DNA of 64,000 nucleotides from Eretmocerus hayati (taxonomy: Eukaryota; Arthropoda; Insecta; Hymenoptera; Aphelinidae): positions 145,457,121 through 145,521,120 of the forward strand of contig CM056742.1 of NCBI GenBank assembly GCA_029851415.1, in the 5' to 3' direction. A model generated the notes under the pieces. That model was given only the letters and a program-made list of their open reading frames with translations, made no database searches and was not told the DNA's origin. The translations under genes and the position numbers were made by a program. Positions 14,208-27,600 of the stretch are shown in pieces. Each line of letters starts with the position of its first letter. The first letter of the stretch is position 1.

Positions 14208-14340
14208 GGCTGCCGCTTTCTTAGAAATAGACAAATCATGATACGGCTATTGTCAATCCGAATCATTGCACAGATTTAATCTACATAATCAAGGGAGGCA
14301 CCATCAACCAGCTCCTTTTCTTTTACAAATAGTTGTAACA

Positions 14341-14346
14341 AATAAA
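14341..14346 (+). terminator. PSPH: PSPH polyadenylation signal
   Basis: AATAAA, about 480 bases past the PSPH stop. It lies beyond the signal proposed for the opposing UBE4A transcript, so the two 3' UTRs would overlap. ATTAAA near 14124 is an alternative signal. Confidence 0.5.
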
Positions 14347-14447
14347 ATATTTTTTTGGGAATCGTGGGCTGTGCCATCTGCTTCAAATATACTTCCATAA
14401 AAATCAACAATAACAAATTTCACCTACGAGTGACATACTATGGCGCA

Positions 14448-17400
14448 TCATTGACTACCGCTGTTTCGCGCTATCAGTTCCCTCTTCTTGTTTTCTACCC
14501 ATTCTTGAATTCTAGCTTTGAGTTCTACTGCCGGTTTGATTTCATCGTTCCTCAAGGGTTGTCGGTTGAAAGGATCCGTCTGATCACTCAACAGATGCCT
14601 GAGAAATACGAACGAATAAATAGAATTCATCGCGATTTGTGTAAATATTATTGTTCCGTATTTCTTAATCAAGATACTGATCGCGTCATGTCGGAATAGT
14701 TCAGGTTCAAACTGCATGAAGGCCGAACCAACTTCTGGGTGCGACAGTATCATGTATGCATTTCCAAGTGGTATTTAAAAGCCTGAACATGTATTTGACA
14801 ACATCGAGCGAGTGAATGAAATGTTATTCATTGAATTTAGGAATAAATGCTTTGGTGGTTTTTCTCTAACTAATAATTTTCATCCAGGAGTCGCATATAC
14901 CGATTTCGGCGAATACATATTTTAAGTAAGCGTAATTGGCATCTCACCTGGCTATTGTTTGTCGGTCAACGATCGCTCTCGATGATGGCAGGATAACTGG
15001 GTCTGTCATTATGGTTGACATAATAGGATCAAGAAATTCTTCGGGGGCGTCGGCTAAGTTTTCATCTTCTTCTTTCTTTTGAATTGCAACCAATTCCACT
15101 TTCTTGTCAAACTCGTCAAGATCTCCTAAGATAGCAACTCCGCCGATGCGCACTTTGAGAAAAAAATGTGGAGATTACTCAACTCAAAGCAAATGTTAGT
15201 ATATCTTAAGAATATTGACCATTTAAGGAATAGTTACCTAAAACGTCGTTAGCTAATTTAAATAGCTGGGGACTGTAAGATCTTCCATCTTGCGAAACAG
15301 CTAGAGCAAAGTTATCATTTTGACTCAAATTGATGTAGATTTCACAAATGTTTAGAACAAGCTTAGCCGGATTAAACTCATACTCCTTTTGATCTTTCAC
15401 CTAGAAGAACAAGTAACTCCAATACGTTCATGAAAGGTAATTAGATTGTAATTTCGTTAAGTGACAATACAAACCTTCAAATTTTTTTGATTAGGCCCAA
15501 CTAATTGTAGCAACAAGTAGTTCAACATTGATGCGATTCGATCAACCATTGTTGGATGACAGAATATCGATTTGATTTCAGAGGTCAACATTTTTAATGT
15601 TTGAATAGTTTCTCTACCTAATATATTGTCAGACCTTGCAATGGAACCGATGCGTGTCAGCTCCATATTTTGCTCTTCTTTTTCTTCTTCAGAAAGTTGA
15701 TCCCATTCTCCGTTATCTCTAAAATGTAAGTAAGATAAATAGCTCCATGTTTGTAAAGGTAACCAACACCCAACTGTAAACATACCTTGCACTAATCAAC
15801 TGTTTTAATTGCGCTATATTCGAGAGCGCATCATCAAGAAGGAACACAGCATCATTCATCAAAAGATTTATAAATTTCAAAAACAAGGGTGGTTGGACCG
15901 CCTCCATATTGGCTTCTGCTTCTTGCGCTAATAACCTGATTCCAAAAGTTACAAAAGCAATATTAATCTCTGAGATCTAATAAATGCAATTACGATCGCA
16001 CAATGAATAGAAGATACTGAAACACATACTTAAAGTTGTTTCGATGATCTGGTAATTTCCATAGGTACGCCATTGCTATATACATAGGTCGGCGATAGTT
16101 AAATTTTTGTTCAAACTGAACGCTCTGACCAGTCATTTCAATACCCACAAAGACCTGTAATAGACTTGGAACAACCTGAAACATCGAGATGAAAAATTAA
16201 AAATAATTCTTTTACATGCTGAGTTGTTGAGTTCGGAAATAGCATGTCAAAAAACCATTTGTTTATGAGGGTGTGTGGCAAAAAGCTGCTGCCTGTGGAA
16301 TGTTCCAAGGGTTGGAATACCATGATTACTCATTTCATCATTATTTGGTAGCAAAGCTTCAAGGCCTTCTGCCAATCGAGCCCTGAGGTGGGGATTGTAA
16401 AGCCGGGCCGGCGATTCCATGAGAGCTATGACCTTGGTAGGAAGAAACTTCATTATTCATTCAAATGATATTTTGCAAAACGAATAAAGCAAATATGTAT
16501 ACCTCTGTCAACATCGGATTCAGAAAATTCGGACCTTGCTCTTCAAAAACATTGGGAGCCCAGCGTCGCAGGGAGCACAGAAAATTGACAGAATTTTCGA
16601 CAATAAACTCAGGAATACATCTAAAATTCGGGAAAGACTCTTAACTAATTGAAACATAAATCGTCAACACGTCCGAACGAATATAAAAGTTTGTACTGAT
16701 ACCTCAACGTTTCGGGAATTTTGTCTGGTAAAGGAAATTTGATGGTTTTGTATTCATAAGGGAAATAATTATCCTCATTTGAAACGTGATTTCGATCATC
16801 CACATTAACTTGCATTAACCAAGACGCAGTTGCTGCGTAAAATTTTGCTAGTGCGCTAAGTGATTCTGGAGACAATAAACTAGCTCTCAAAGACAAGTAC
16901 CTAAGATAAGAGTGCAGATGTAAATATAGATAGACGTATTGGACAATTAGGAAATTATGTTATACAAAAAAAGAGTACTTAGTCATATCTGATTCCATCT
17001 GTTGACTGATGAACTCGTTCATCTCAGCATTGCCCCCTAGTCTAGCATTGTTGAAAAGCCTCTGAATGTTAGACAAACTGTGACTTACTCTGTTGAAATA
17101 GATTTTTCTTGATCATAAAATCATTCAAAGCAGGGAAAACAAGAAAGAAAATGTGATACTTACTTGCTAAGTTTATCTAGAACGACGCGAACCCCGAGAT
17201 CAAGTGCTCGATGAGTTAAATAGAAACACTCTGTCACAAAACTGAATGATGTTGCTGTTGGGCGAGTTTCTCCTTCTGGGGTGGGGATCAAACAAGTTTG
17301 GGTTCTCATGCCTTTCATGTGTATTCCCTTGTCTCTACTTTCAGTCGCATCTTTTGCCTAGAATAAGTATTATTCAAAAGTTATGAAAATGCTCAATGTT

Positions 17401-19197
17401 TGTAAGACATTAATTCAAATCAAAATACCTCTGCAGCACAATATGTGGGATCTATTTTCAATAACTTTGGATCATTTGGTTTTGTACAGAATGGCTGACA
17501 CAGCCTGAGCAGAACGTGACTTAGATTGAGCATAAACCCATCTGACACAGTTGTGACATTGACTAATCCCATACTGTTGTGGGTATTCCATAATTTTCCA
17601 CGACCTGCATTACTATGTAAGCAATCACCCAGCCATAAAAGAGTTAAATGGCGCACCTCGCGGGAGCACTTGAGCAAAGCATGGAAGACTTTGTGCATGG
17701 ATTCACTGAGTGAATCTAGTGCTGCCCAAATATTACCATCAACAATTGAATTTTGCTGTAATTTGAGTTATATTTTAAAGCAATATGGTGGGCTTCTTAA
17801 TAATTATGTTTTGGAGTATGGTACTTTTTTTACCTGTTGAAATGGCTTATCAAAAAATAAATAAGGAGCGTTGGGAGTTTTTGGAAGACAGCTGAGGCTC
17901 AATAATGATCCCAATAATGTGTCAGCATATGCTTTTCCACTTTTACTTTTGACAGTGCTGTGGGTTATGATGAGTTTTCCTAGTGGCTCCAATGAAGCAA
18001 ATGTTTGCAATATACAAAACCAATATGGCTTAAAAAGCAGCAGATCACTTTTAGCTGCATCTTCAAGAATGATATCAAGAATAGGGCTAAATGCTGCATT
18101 TATGACTTCTGATTCACTTCCAACATTTTCCAAACATAAATGCTCCACTATTCCAGCAATGAATGTTGATAATTCTGAACTGACTATTCCACCATTCATG
18201 AACAAGGCTACTAACTGCATATGAACCTGGAAAGAATGACTTATTTCACCAGTAGAACATAATATAAATATACTGCAATGTGATTATCTGGAGGATTAAT
18301 CCACAAATGTCTCAAATGATCAGTAAATTCTCAATATTAATGAAAATAAAATGAACATGGTGAATGAAACTTGTCATATCAGTGACAACTATTACCAAAA
18401 TAACTTTTCACAATCAGGAATCTAAAAAATTTGATTGAGTGGTCTTGATGTAGTAAAAATGACTCATTTTGAAGTTTTTTTCACAAATGGGAGTTTATGA
18501 TTGTGAGTCCTGGAAATTATTGTTTCGAATTTGAGTGGTATTAGACCACAGTTTGAAAAGCATAGTAATGAGAAAAACTGAGTGTGGGTGCGATGAAGCA
18601 ATTAATTTGTTACTTAGTTCTGATAAATACCTTTTGATCAACAAAGAGGTCTGGTTCTTGCAAGGCAGTGCTGATGTCACGAACAATTATTTTTCTGAAG
18701 TTTTCAACAGGACTTTCTTCAGAATCATCACTTACTCTATATCTCTGTAATCTACAATAGCTTTCAAATAGATAAGGTACGATTTCGGTTTGAATTACAT
18801 GGCTGTCTAAGTCTTGTCCTTTGGTGTTTTCTTTTGAAATCAACATAGATGCTGGCGTTGTCAGTAACAATCTTTCAAATATGGCATGTTCTATAGAATC
18901 TGAATCAATTAATACTAATTGTCTGGTTGGCTTGTTTTGTTTTTCATGACGTAGTGTGATTCCAAATACATCTGCAATCAACTCATCGAGTCCTTCGTCT
19001 CTTTCATACCCTTGAGAATTGACAGAAACTTCTGAAGCTTGCTTCTGTGGTTGACACTGTTGATCAGGCTGCTGTCCATTGTTTGCACCTTCACTGTGAT
19101 TCTCAACAATGATTTCAGCCCCAGTAGATAAGGTGGGTTCGTTATTAATTGCCGTAAATAGGCCGACAAACGGATTGATGCTCGATTTGTCGCCCAT
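14448..19197 (-). CDS. UBE4A: Ubiquitin conjugation factor E4 A (U-box E3/E4 ligase), 14 exons
   Basis: Extends ubiquitin chains on substrates for the proteasome (Ufd2 family). Exons in gene order: 19197-18631, 18226-17834, 17755-17429, 17357-17164, 17089-16979, 16900-16703, 16620-16503, 16432-16256, 16175-16030, 15935-15786, 15718-15475, 15400-15238, 15152-14948, 14598-14448. Phases close exactly to 1047 residues, near the 1066 of human UBE4A. The N-terminus has the [11 protein letters not shown] start of this branch. The Ufd2 core includes [16 protein letters not shown] and [11 protein letters not shown]. The U-box (about 966-1036) reads [20 protein letters not shown] and then [12 protein letters not shown], which separates UBE4A from UBE4B. 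The U-box is split by an intron after TIAR. The exon 8 donor (ATG|GTTTTT) is weak but required by phase. Convergent with PSPH and on the same strand as CP110. Confidence 0.95.
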
Positions 19198-21182
19198 ATT
19201 GAAATCGTTAATTTTGCTCAGCTGTCATTGACAATAAACATGAACTTGGATGAAATGATTTTTCCTACAAAAATTTTGGAAAGAGGTTATGATGTGAATC
19301 CTGCTGGACAGGTGGAATTGAAAAGATGAGTTATTTACCAGTGACAGGTGTTGCAGAGGGTACCAAGACGACATGAGCTGACACTGAGTTTCACAATTAG
19401 TATCAAGTATAGATCAACATTTGCTCTTGAAAATGTCAATGAACATAAAATTAGCAGTGCACTGCACCAAACACCAGTCACTTAGCCAGCTGTGGTCTCA
19501 AAACTGCACCAACTTAAATTCAATCAAATCCTCCCACCTCAATGAAGAAGAACCAACTCACACTGTATATGAACAGCCATGGCGGAGTGCAATAATAATT
19601 ACGGGAAAATAGGTACTACACATTTCCGCGAAGGGTTTTTACGCGTCATACTGATTCATCAAATCAGATAATACAGATATAGATATAATACTCATGATGT
19701 GATGTGCTATCATTCATTGGGTCTGACTGGGTCGGTGATGCAGGGTTCGATAAAAATGTTACGGGCACAGAAATGATGATGCACGTTATCTTAAGAAGAT
19801 AAAAACATTCATTTATAATCTTTGGAATTTTCTATAATTTCAAAAAATTCCAAGTTCATCCATGAATGAACCAACATTCAAATCTTACTCCTATATACAG
19901 CTGTAGCAATATGTAATTAGCAATCGCGCTAGATTATTTGGACAGAATATTATCATGGCAAACTCACAGATCAAAATGTATCGTCGAAATGTTGAATTGA
20001 AACGTGCAAGTCGAATAATATACAATAAAATCCATCAAAGAAATAGAAATTCAAAGAATTTCAATCATATAAGGTATCACAGTAAACTACAGAAGATTAA
20101 CTTGAAAAATCTTGGATTTAAATGAGATTCTAATAGCTCTGACATCAGAGGTATGTACTGAAGAATACTTCCCACCTGTTCAAAACAGACTGGAATTGGA
20201 AAATGGAAGAAAAACAAATTTAAAATGGGAAGAGAGCTTTCTTATCGCCATGGTTTGCGCTCAGCACCACCACCAGCACTTGTACTCCTTGTCATACCTC
20301 GATCTGTAAAAGTTTACACACAATAAGAGCCTATGCATGATTAAGATTGGGTGGGTTCCTTGTATCAATGAGCAAAACCACAAATTTATCTCTCAAAGAG
20401 AGTTCAGTTCATCCCCCTCTTATAAATCTGCTTCCAACTTCCAACCAAAAGATCGGAAGTTCAAAACAATGGCATCTAGGGCTCAAGGAACTTTCCATAT
20501 TTATTTCTGATGATGCTTTTGCTAGGATTCTTATTTGTTAGCCAAAGCCACTCATTGATATAGCCATATTCGATGGTTTCTTTCTAGATATGAACATAAT
20601 GTTCAACTGACTGAAATGATTAACTGCTGAACGAGTTTCATGAGTTTAGAGGTCAAAGTAAATGATAGCAAGTAACCAAGTGCAAAATCAAAAATCAAAC
20701 AGAGTGCTCGATCACTCTAGGACAATTCTCTATAGCCAATCGTTTTCACCACTCTGCGCACATCTCTAGTGCAATGATTCTTCTCCCAGGCTTCAATGAA
20801 AAGATTTTCCAATGTGCATCTCAAACAAAATTAAAATACTTACTTATCATGCTTGTTGTCACTCTCTTTTCTCTTGCATTTGATGCCCATGTTTGACTTC
20901 TTGTTCTGGCAGGACATGACCTCGTCATTATGGAACTTTGCATACTTGCACACACACCCATCCTATGGAGAAGTTTACCATCAAATGTTCAGTCAACTGC
21001 TATATCAATTTCTAATACTAACAATTAATCACGTTGACAATCATGCAAAATCATAACATACTTGAGTGTTTTCGAGACTATACTTGAGGACACTGGAGAT
21101 TTAAAATTCAATCACGGCAATATTGATAATCATCGCTCACAAGTTCAAAGCAAAATCATAGATCATCAAAACAGAAATATAT
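19198..21182. other. Intergenic region between UBE4A and CP110
   Basis: It must contain the UBE4A promoter and 5' leader just above 19197. Several short frames run through it on the plus strand but none has splice context or recognisable protein character. I found no clear TATA/initiator pair. Confidence 0.5.
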
Positions 21183-21188
21183 TTTATT
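21183..21188 (-). terminator. CP110 polyadenylation signal
   Basis: AATAAA on the minus strand, about 70 bases past the stop codon, implying a very short 3' UTR. Confidence 0.5.
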
Positions 21189-21256
21189 AAAAAGTTACTC
21201 AATAATGCTACAATTTCTAATCAGGAATGTACTCAAAGTAAACTATTATCAATGTA

Positions 21257-23857
21257 TCAATTGGAATCATACTCTTTAAGTTTTTTCCTGGCAAGAGTTC
21301 TCTGAGTGGCAAATGAGTAAGATCGGGCAGAGCTTGGTCTCTCGCAGCGAGCTCTCTTAATTTCCCTATCATGAGAAATCATCTCCATTCGCTTGGCAGG
21401 GCTCTGAGAGAATAAATCCACAATATCCATTGATGCAGAATCACACTACAATAATGAATGCTGTGATCAAAAAGTTTTTCCAAGTTGGGAAGAAAATATT
21501 CATCTCAAGTGAGATGGTACCTGCAATTGAAGTCTTTGATGGAAATTGAGCTCGGGCAAGTTCAATGGAGCATCAACATGAAGCCTCAGCATGCAGTGTA
21601 GAGCTTCTCTATAGGTATTTTTGAGAGCAATAACCTTCTCTGTTTTCATTAATCTTCTCACTAGGAAGCCTTTGGCATAAGCTGTAATTTTTGTTGCTGC
21701 TCGAACCTGAAATTAATAAGTCTCATTTTATATTATCACCATAAACCAAGTAAAGAATTTCACACTGAGAAACCTTACATGTTTTTCTGAGTAGTCTGAT
21801 AAATTCATCAGTGGAGTGTGACATTTTCTATTATCAAGAGGAAAAAGCTGCCGGCTCACACTGGAATGTCTACGAACTGGAACTCCTACTGGAATATCAT
21901 CTATATTCTTGAAATTTGGTGATCGAGCTTGAGTGGATATAGAGGTACAGTTGTTATTCATTTGATTCTCTTTATGACTGATTTGAGAGTGAGCAATGGC
22001 ATTTGGAGCTGCTACTTGTACACCAAAATCACAAGAAGAAGATGATGATAACTCTCTCTGCAACTCAGGATAATCTGCTGATTTGTTGAATGTTTGATTT
22101 CTAACATGGTCTTCTTTGATTCCATTGAATTGTACTCCATTCATTTCAGTATGGTGTTGCACTGTATCAGACTTTTTATTACTTGCAGGAGTACAAGCTG
22201 CACTGACAGCATTTTTACTGGTAACAGCTTCTGTGAGAGACGTAACAGAGATCTCAGGGAATGCTTTTCTAATTTGAGCAAGAAGAAGAATTTGTTGTTT
22301 TTTAAAGTTTTCTTGCATTAACATCTGTTCTTTTTGCTGGCGTGTCATTAGTTCTAACATTTGTTTCTTGTGAGTGTCTTGAATTTCTTTGAATACTGTC
22401 AAAATTTTTTCAGAAGTTATCACAGGTTTCTGATATTTCACAGAATCGACTGAATCACTACTTTTTGCAGGAGTAGTTCCAGAGCTTTTCTTCATATTTG
22501 TATCATTGAGACTCTTCTTCTCTACCCGTTTCACAGGTTTTGGACTGGAACTACTGATACTTCCCATAGATACACTATACTTATCAGCTAAACTTAAAAT
22601 AGAAGAATTCTTCACAGGTTTCTTACAACTTCCATTTCTATATCCATTTGTACCACTGGCAGGAGATGAGTATTTTCTACTTTGAACACTGGTTTTACTA
22701 TTTGCAGTCTTTGGAGAGTTGCACTCCTTAGCAAACATTGCTTGAATACAATCAACTGATCTTGTGGGTTGATAAACATCCAGGGGGGAGCCTGTTTTTG
22801 AATTTGATACTGATTTACACACTCTCTGGCAAGGAATATTTGAGACACTACTTTTCCGAAAACGGTTAGAATTCACACGGGCTGACATTGATTCCTTCAA
22901 ACTAGTTGGGGTTTTCCAATCCACTTTACTTTGACTGATACTCCAATCTTTACGTTTTATTGACTGAGAGGAGGAAGTTGGAGTGTATGCAGTACTGCCA
23001 GTTTCACTTTGCATATGTGCGATGAGGACTGGACTGGGAGCATCCAATACATAAGAACCTTGCCGGACAAGTTTGGGTGGCTCATCACAACCAGCTTTTG
23101 CTCCATCTACAGACTTGATTTGGCATAGAGTTATGGGAACAATATCTAAAGTCTTAGGCACTTGCGGTTTCCAATTTTCTGGAGTAGTCTCTGAGGTGTC
23201 TGTTTTAGTTGAGAAAGATGAGTTGAGATACTGGTTCAAATCAGTACTAGCAGTGATGGTGTCAGAGCCAACACTATCCACAAGCAATGTGTCATTCATG
23301 CAGCTCTTGTCATCTGTTACAGCAAAATCATCCCTTTCATTCCCAATCAACCCCTTTTGTTTTGGCTCGGATTCACTGATATTTTTGTTTATCACTTCAC
23401 TGTTATTCAACTCTTGAGCAGGATTTCCTATGTCAATCAAATTTTCAGTTTCTTGCCCAGACTGAGAATAGATTACTCCATCAGTCAAGGAGGTCATATT
23501 TTGCACCGTATTGTTTAAGTTTGAATTCACACTCGCTATGAGGTCAGTACACTCTAGTATTCCTCCCTTGTCAGGCTCATGTTTTAGCTTTCCCTTCACT
23601 GCTTCTCTAGCTACTTCTAATATCTTCAACTTTTGTTCAACCGCAATAGCTAATTGCTTGTAATACTGTATTTCTGTGTTGAGATCACTAGTTATCTGTA
23701 ACAGAATGAATGCAGTTGAGTAACTCAAAGAAAGAAAGACAGTATCAAAGTTGAAATTCTCAATTGATTCTTTAGCCTGAACGATGATGGTTGTATAACT
23801 CACAAGCGGAGGTAGGATGGGAATTCCACCAGACATCAGAGAGAGCTGGGAATCCAT
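21257..23857 (-). CDS. CP110: Centriolar coiled-coil protein CP110 homologue, 4 exons
   Basis: Caps the distal end of centrioles and controls centriole length and ciliogenesis. Exons in gene order: 23857-23804, 23695-21779, 21706-21521, 21445-21257; about 781 residues. The evidence is strongest at the ends. The N-terminal GGIPILPPL matches the conserved GVAILSPLL-type motif. Near the C-terminus, ATKITAYAKGFLVRRLM (about 661-677) matches the KITAVAKGFLTRRLM segment of human CP110, followed by an AKRMEMISHDREIKRAR stretch and a TQRTLARKKL motif. Between them is a Ser/Thr-rich, probably disordered region with one coiled coil (about 448-495). I start at the ATG at 23857. The first intron (23696-23803) is 108 bases, in frame and free of stops, so naive ORF callers read through it. 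Divergent from DDX52, about 800 bp apart. Confidence 0.85.
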
Positions 23858-24653
23858 ACTCAATTGCCTTAAAACACAGAGACCAAGAAAAACTCATCAA
23901 TAGATAATTAGAACAGTGTCAAAATCATTTGTAGTAAGCCTCAAATCTGTGAACAAAGTAAAAACACTGAATAACTAAATGCTCAGTTGTGAGAATAAAA
24001 CTTTTATGAACGTATCTCTATCCATACCAACTCAGAAATCACTTCCAGCCCTTGACACTTTAGAATATATACTTCATTCTCTCAGTTTACATCCATGAAA
24101 CTCACACTTGTTACCTGGTCAATGAATTAAAAGGACTTCCATTCATCAAACAGGATACGACAGGTAAATTATTTGACCATGTTCAACTGGAGAGAAAATC
24201 AAATGGAAAAATCAAATCATACCCTTGTTGACAGTGTGATAAATGAATCACGGAATAATTCTTTACCGTTTTTGGATGAGTATAAGGGATGGTGCAGATC
24301 TGAATGTTATGTAGCCATTGAGGTTAATCATCCGATTGATTAGAATGTCGACAACACGAGCAGCACAACATTAAATTTCCCTTGAGTAGAAAAAAAATTC
24401 TCCACTGCAAATCTGAGGATCATTGTGTGGAACTGTTGATTTGCATCAACTTTGCAATACACCACTTCTCAAACAACAAAAACGTTCAACCGACTTTTCT
24501 GTTGTTAACTGACATTGTCGGTAAGACAGAAGCAAAAAACTCAAATGGTAACTGGTGCCAGAAGTGAGGTTATGTTAGGCCTCTGTTTTCATCTAGCTTA
24601 TGCCTCGCACGTGAAAAAGTGGTGTTGATGAAATTAGTCTGAAGAATTTTGCG
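23858..24653. promoter_or_regulatory. Shared divergent promoter region of CP110 and DDX52
   Basis: About 0.8 kb separates the two divergent start codons, so both promoters lie here. I see no canonical TATA box at a useful distance from either start. On the minus strand TTTTAAG just before the CP110 ATG resembles a splice acceptor, so CP110 may have a non-coding 5' exon here. Confidence 0.45.
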
Positions 24654-27600
24654 ATGGATGCCTATGATTTGTTCAAAAAATTATCGTCAGGGAGCAAATT
24701 TAATTTAAAACGTTTTCATGGCGATGCTGAGCGATTTTTGGTAAGACCTTTTAATGTTCACACTAATACTCATGCTCTTGTTCTAGAAGGCTATTTTGAT
24801 CATTCATGTTATTGAGTAGACTAACTCAGGTTTTCGAAAATTGCGGTTGGGATCATCAAACAAGAATCTATTTCCTTTTTAATCAGATATTTTCTTGTTA
24901 CCTTGTTACATGACTGCAAACTTTTTCAGATGGTGAAAAAACCCATTGTCAAAAAAGAAATTGAAATCAAGAAAGAGCCAATAGATGAAGATGTGCATAC
25001 AGAATCGCTCAAAAGAGCATATGAGAGTGATGAAGAAGAGCAAAGAGGCAACATTCTAACACTTGTCGATGGAATTTCTGCCGCTGTTGATGGAAGTGTC
25101 ATAAGGCCTAAAAAGAAGAAAAAAATTCTCACTCAGGATAAAAAACTCAAGTTAGATCAGGAAAAGGTGAAGCTTTGCTCTTATGCATCTCCTTTTTCTA
25201 TGTCAGAATAGGAATTGATACTTTATGATCTTCCACCCACAGATAAATCAATTTCGGAACCAAAATCATATATCTGTCACTGGAAGTCATGTACCCATCC
25301 CAATTGAATCTTTTCAAGATTTAGCTTCAGCATATGATATTGGTAATGATATACTCCAAAATATGAAAAAATGTGGGTATGATGAGCCAACTCCCATTCA
25401 AATGCAAGCACTACCAGTCATGCTTCAGGTAAGATGATAATCTGAATCCAGATATTGTTGTAAATGACATCCAAACCTAATTTTCAAATGTATTTTTAGC
25501 GGAGACAAGTCCTAGCTTGTGCACCTACAGGTTCAGGAAAAACTGCAGCTTTTTTGTTACCCATCATTCACCAGTTGAAAGGTCCTCAGAAGAAAGGATT
25601 CAGGGCACTCATTCTTAGTCCCACCAGAGAATTAGCTAAGCAAACTTACAGAGAATGCATACGATTGAGCGAGGGACGAGGTTTCCGAGTTCATATAATT
25701 AGTAAAGTCAATCAAGCACTTGCCCAATATGGCCCTAACAGTTCTCAAAAGTATGGTAAGTTGTATTTACCGGAGTTTTACGACGCTCAAGCGTCGAGAG
25801 ATAGTTTCATCTCGAAATTATTGATGTAACTTGGTCGAATCGAAGCCACGAGTACCTCGTGTCAAAATCATCCTCACTTTTACTTCTTGAACATGAATAA
25901 GACCTTCACTGTACTCAGATTTTGTGCTGAGCTCATCGAAATTATCACCTATGAGTCATAGGCTATGACAATATTCTTCTAGTGCAACATGAGCCAAATA
26001 GTTTTATTTAAATCAGGGTTTGTAACAAAATCCATTTTCAATTTCGTATAATTGTTTGATTTGTTCTTTTTATTTGGATCTACCCCAAAAACCTATTGCA
26101 GCCGCTTCCTTTTTGATAATTATGACGATAATGATCAGAATTGGTATTTCTGCATGAACTCGCGCAGCAAATAAAACTCGACCAAATTCAACGAAATCGG
26201 GAATAAACTTCATTACAAACCCTGATTCAAATTGAAGAAAATAACTTTGCGGTTGTCGCTTGTACGGGGAAGGACCTCCTTTCAAGCGACTTTTCCACAC
26301 CACCAGAGGAAAAATGAGTTTTCGAATTCGGTTGTGCTACCTCCGATCCCCTGCGATGATTCTAGCCTTTGTTCATAGCTCAAACTAGAAAGAATCTACA
26401 AGCTGCGGAAACTCTGGCCTGCCCGCACTTATATCGAAATCTAATCACTCACACATCACTATTCAGGACAAATGATGATTCGGTTTTAGAGTTTCTTATA
26501 ATAGTTATTATTGAGCAAGTGCGTCGTCTTTATTTCAGATATTTTAATAACTACCCCCAAGAGAGTTTTGTTTCTCTTGAATCAGGAGCCACCAGCATTA
26601 TCTTTGAACAAGTAAGATCACCTGAAGAATGTATACTCTAATTTTTGAGATTTGCTAGATTTTTACTCTCCTAACTTTTGGCAGTGTTGAGTGGCTAGTG
26701 GTTGATGAAGCAGACAAGCTTTTTGAGGAGGGTAACCGAGGTTTTAAAAAGCAGCTAGAAGAAATTTGGAAAGCTTGTACAAATGTTGATATTAAGTACG
26801 GTATGTTCAGTGCAACAAACACCCCATCTGTGACAAAATGGTGCAGGCATAATCTGAAGGGTCTAATCACGATAACTATTGGACAAAGGTAAAGTGTCAA
26901 GGCAAGATCATAAGAAAAAGTTGTCATCCTTTCTCTTCCATTAATACATTCAAGCTACTCCAATCTCATCGAAATCGTCCCGCGGATGATTGTCGCTTCT
27001 TGATAAAAATTTGATAATTACAGAAACGCAGCAGCTGATTTGGTAGAGCAAGAATTATTATTTGTTGGCAGTGAGAGAGGAAAACTTGTTGCCTTCAGGA
27101 ACATTATTCAAAAAGTAATCTTTTTAGGGATAAGAATTGCTGCTTTTTTGATGAATAGATTTAATGGACTAATATTATTGTTTCAGGGTTTGTCACCGCC
27201 AGTACTCGTTTTTGTCCAGTCTAAAGAGAGAGCTCAAGAGCTTTTCAAAGAACTCATCTATGATGGAATCAATGTAGATTTAATCCATTCTGACAGAACC
27301 CAGACTCAGGTACGTTATAAAGTGTGACAATTTCTTTTATAATCTAATAAATTTTCCTGCATGATTTTTCAGCGCGATAACGTTGTCAGATGTTTTCGAG
27401 AGGGTAAAATATGGGTACTCATTTGCACAGAAGTCATGGGTCGTGGTATTGATTTTAAAGGAGTCAATTTAGTGATAAATTACGATTTTCCACCATCTGC
27501 TATTTCTTACATCCATAGAATCGGTAAGTGTTCATTTTTTAATCGATTTTCGAGCACAAGTTCAATGCGCAATTTAAAAATATCTCTGTTTACGAATATT

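Noticed and set aside
14355..14699. A 114-codon plus-strand frame
   Set aside because: It is antisense to the UBE4A U-box exon.
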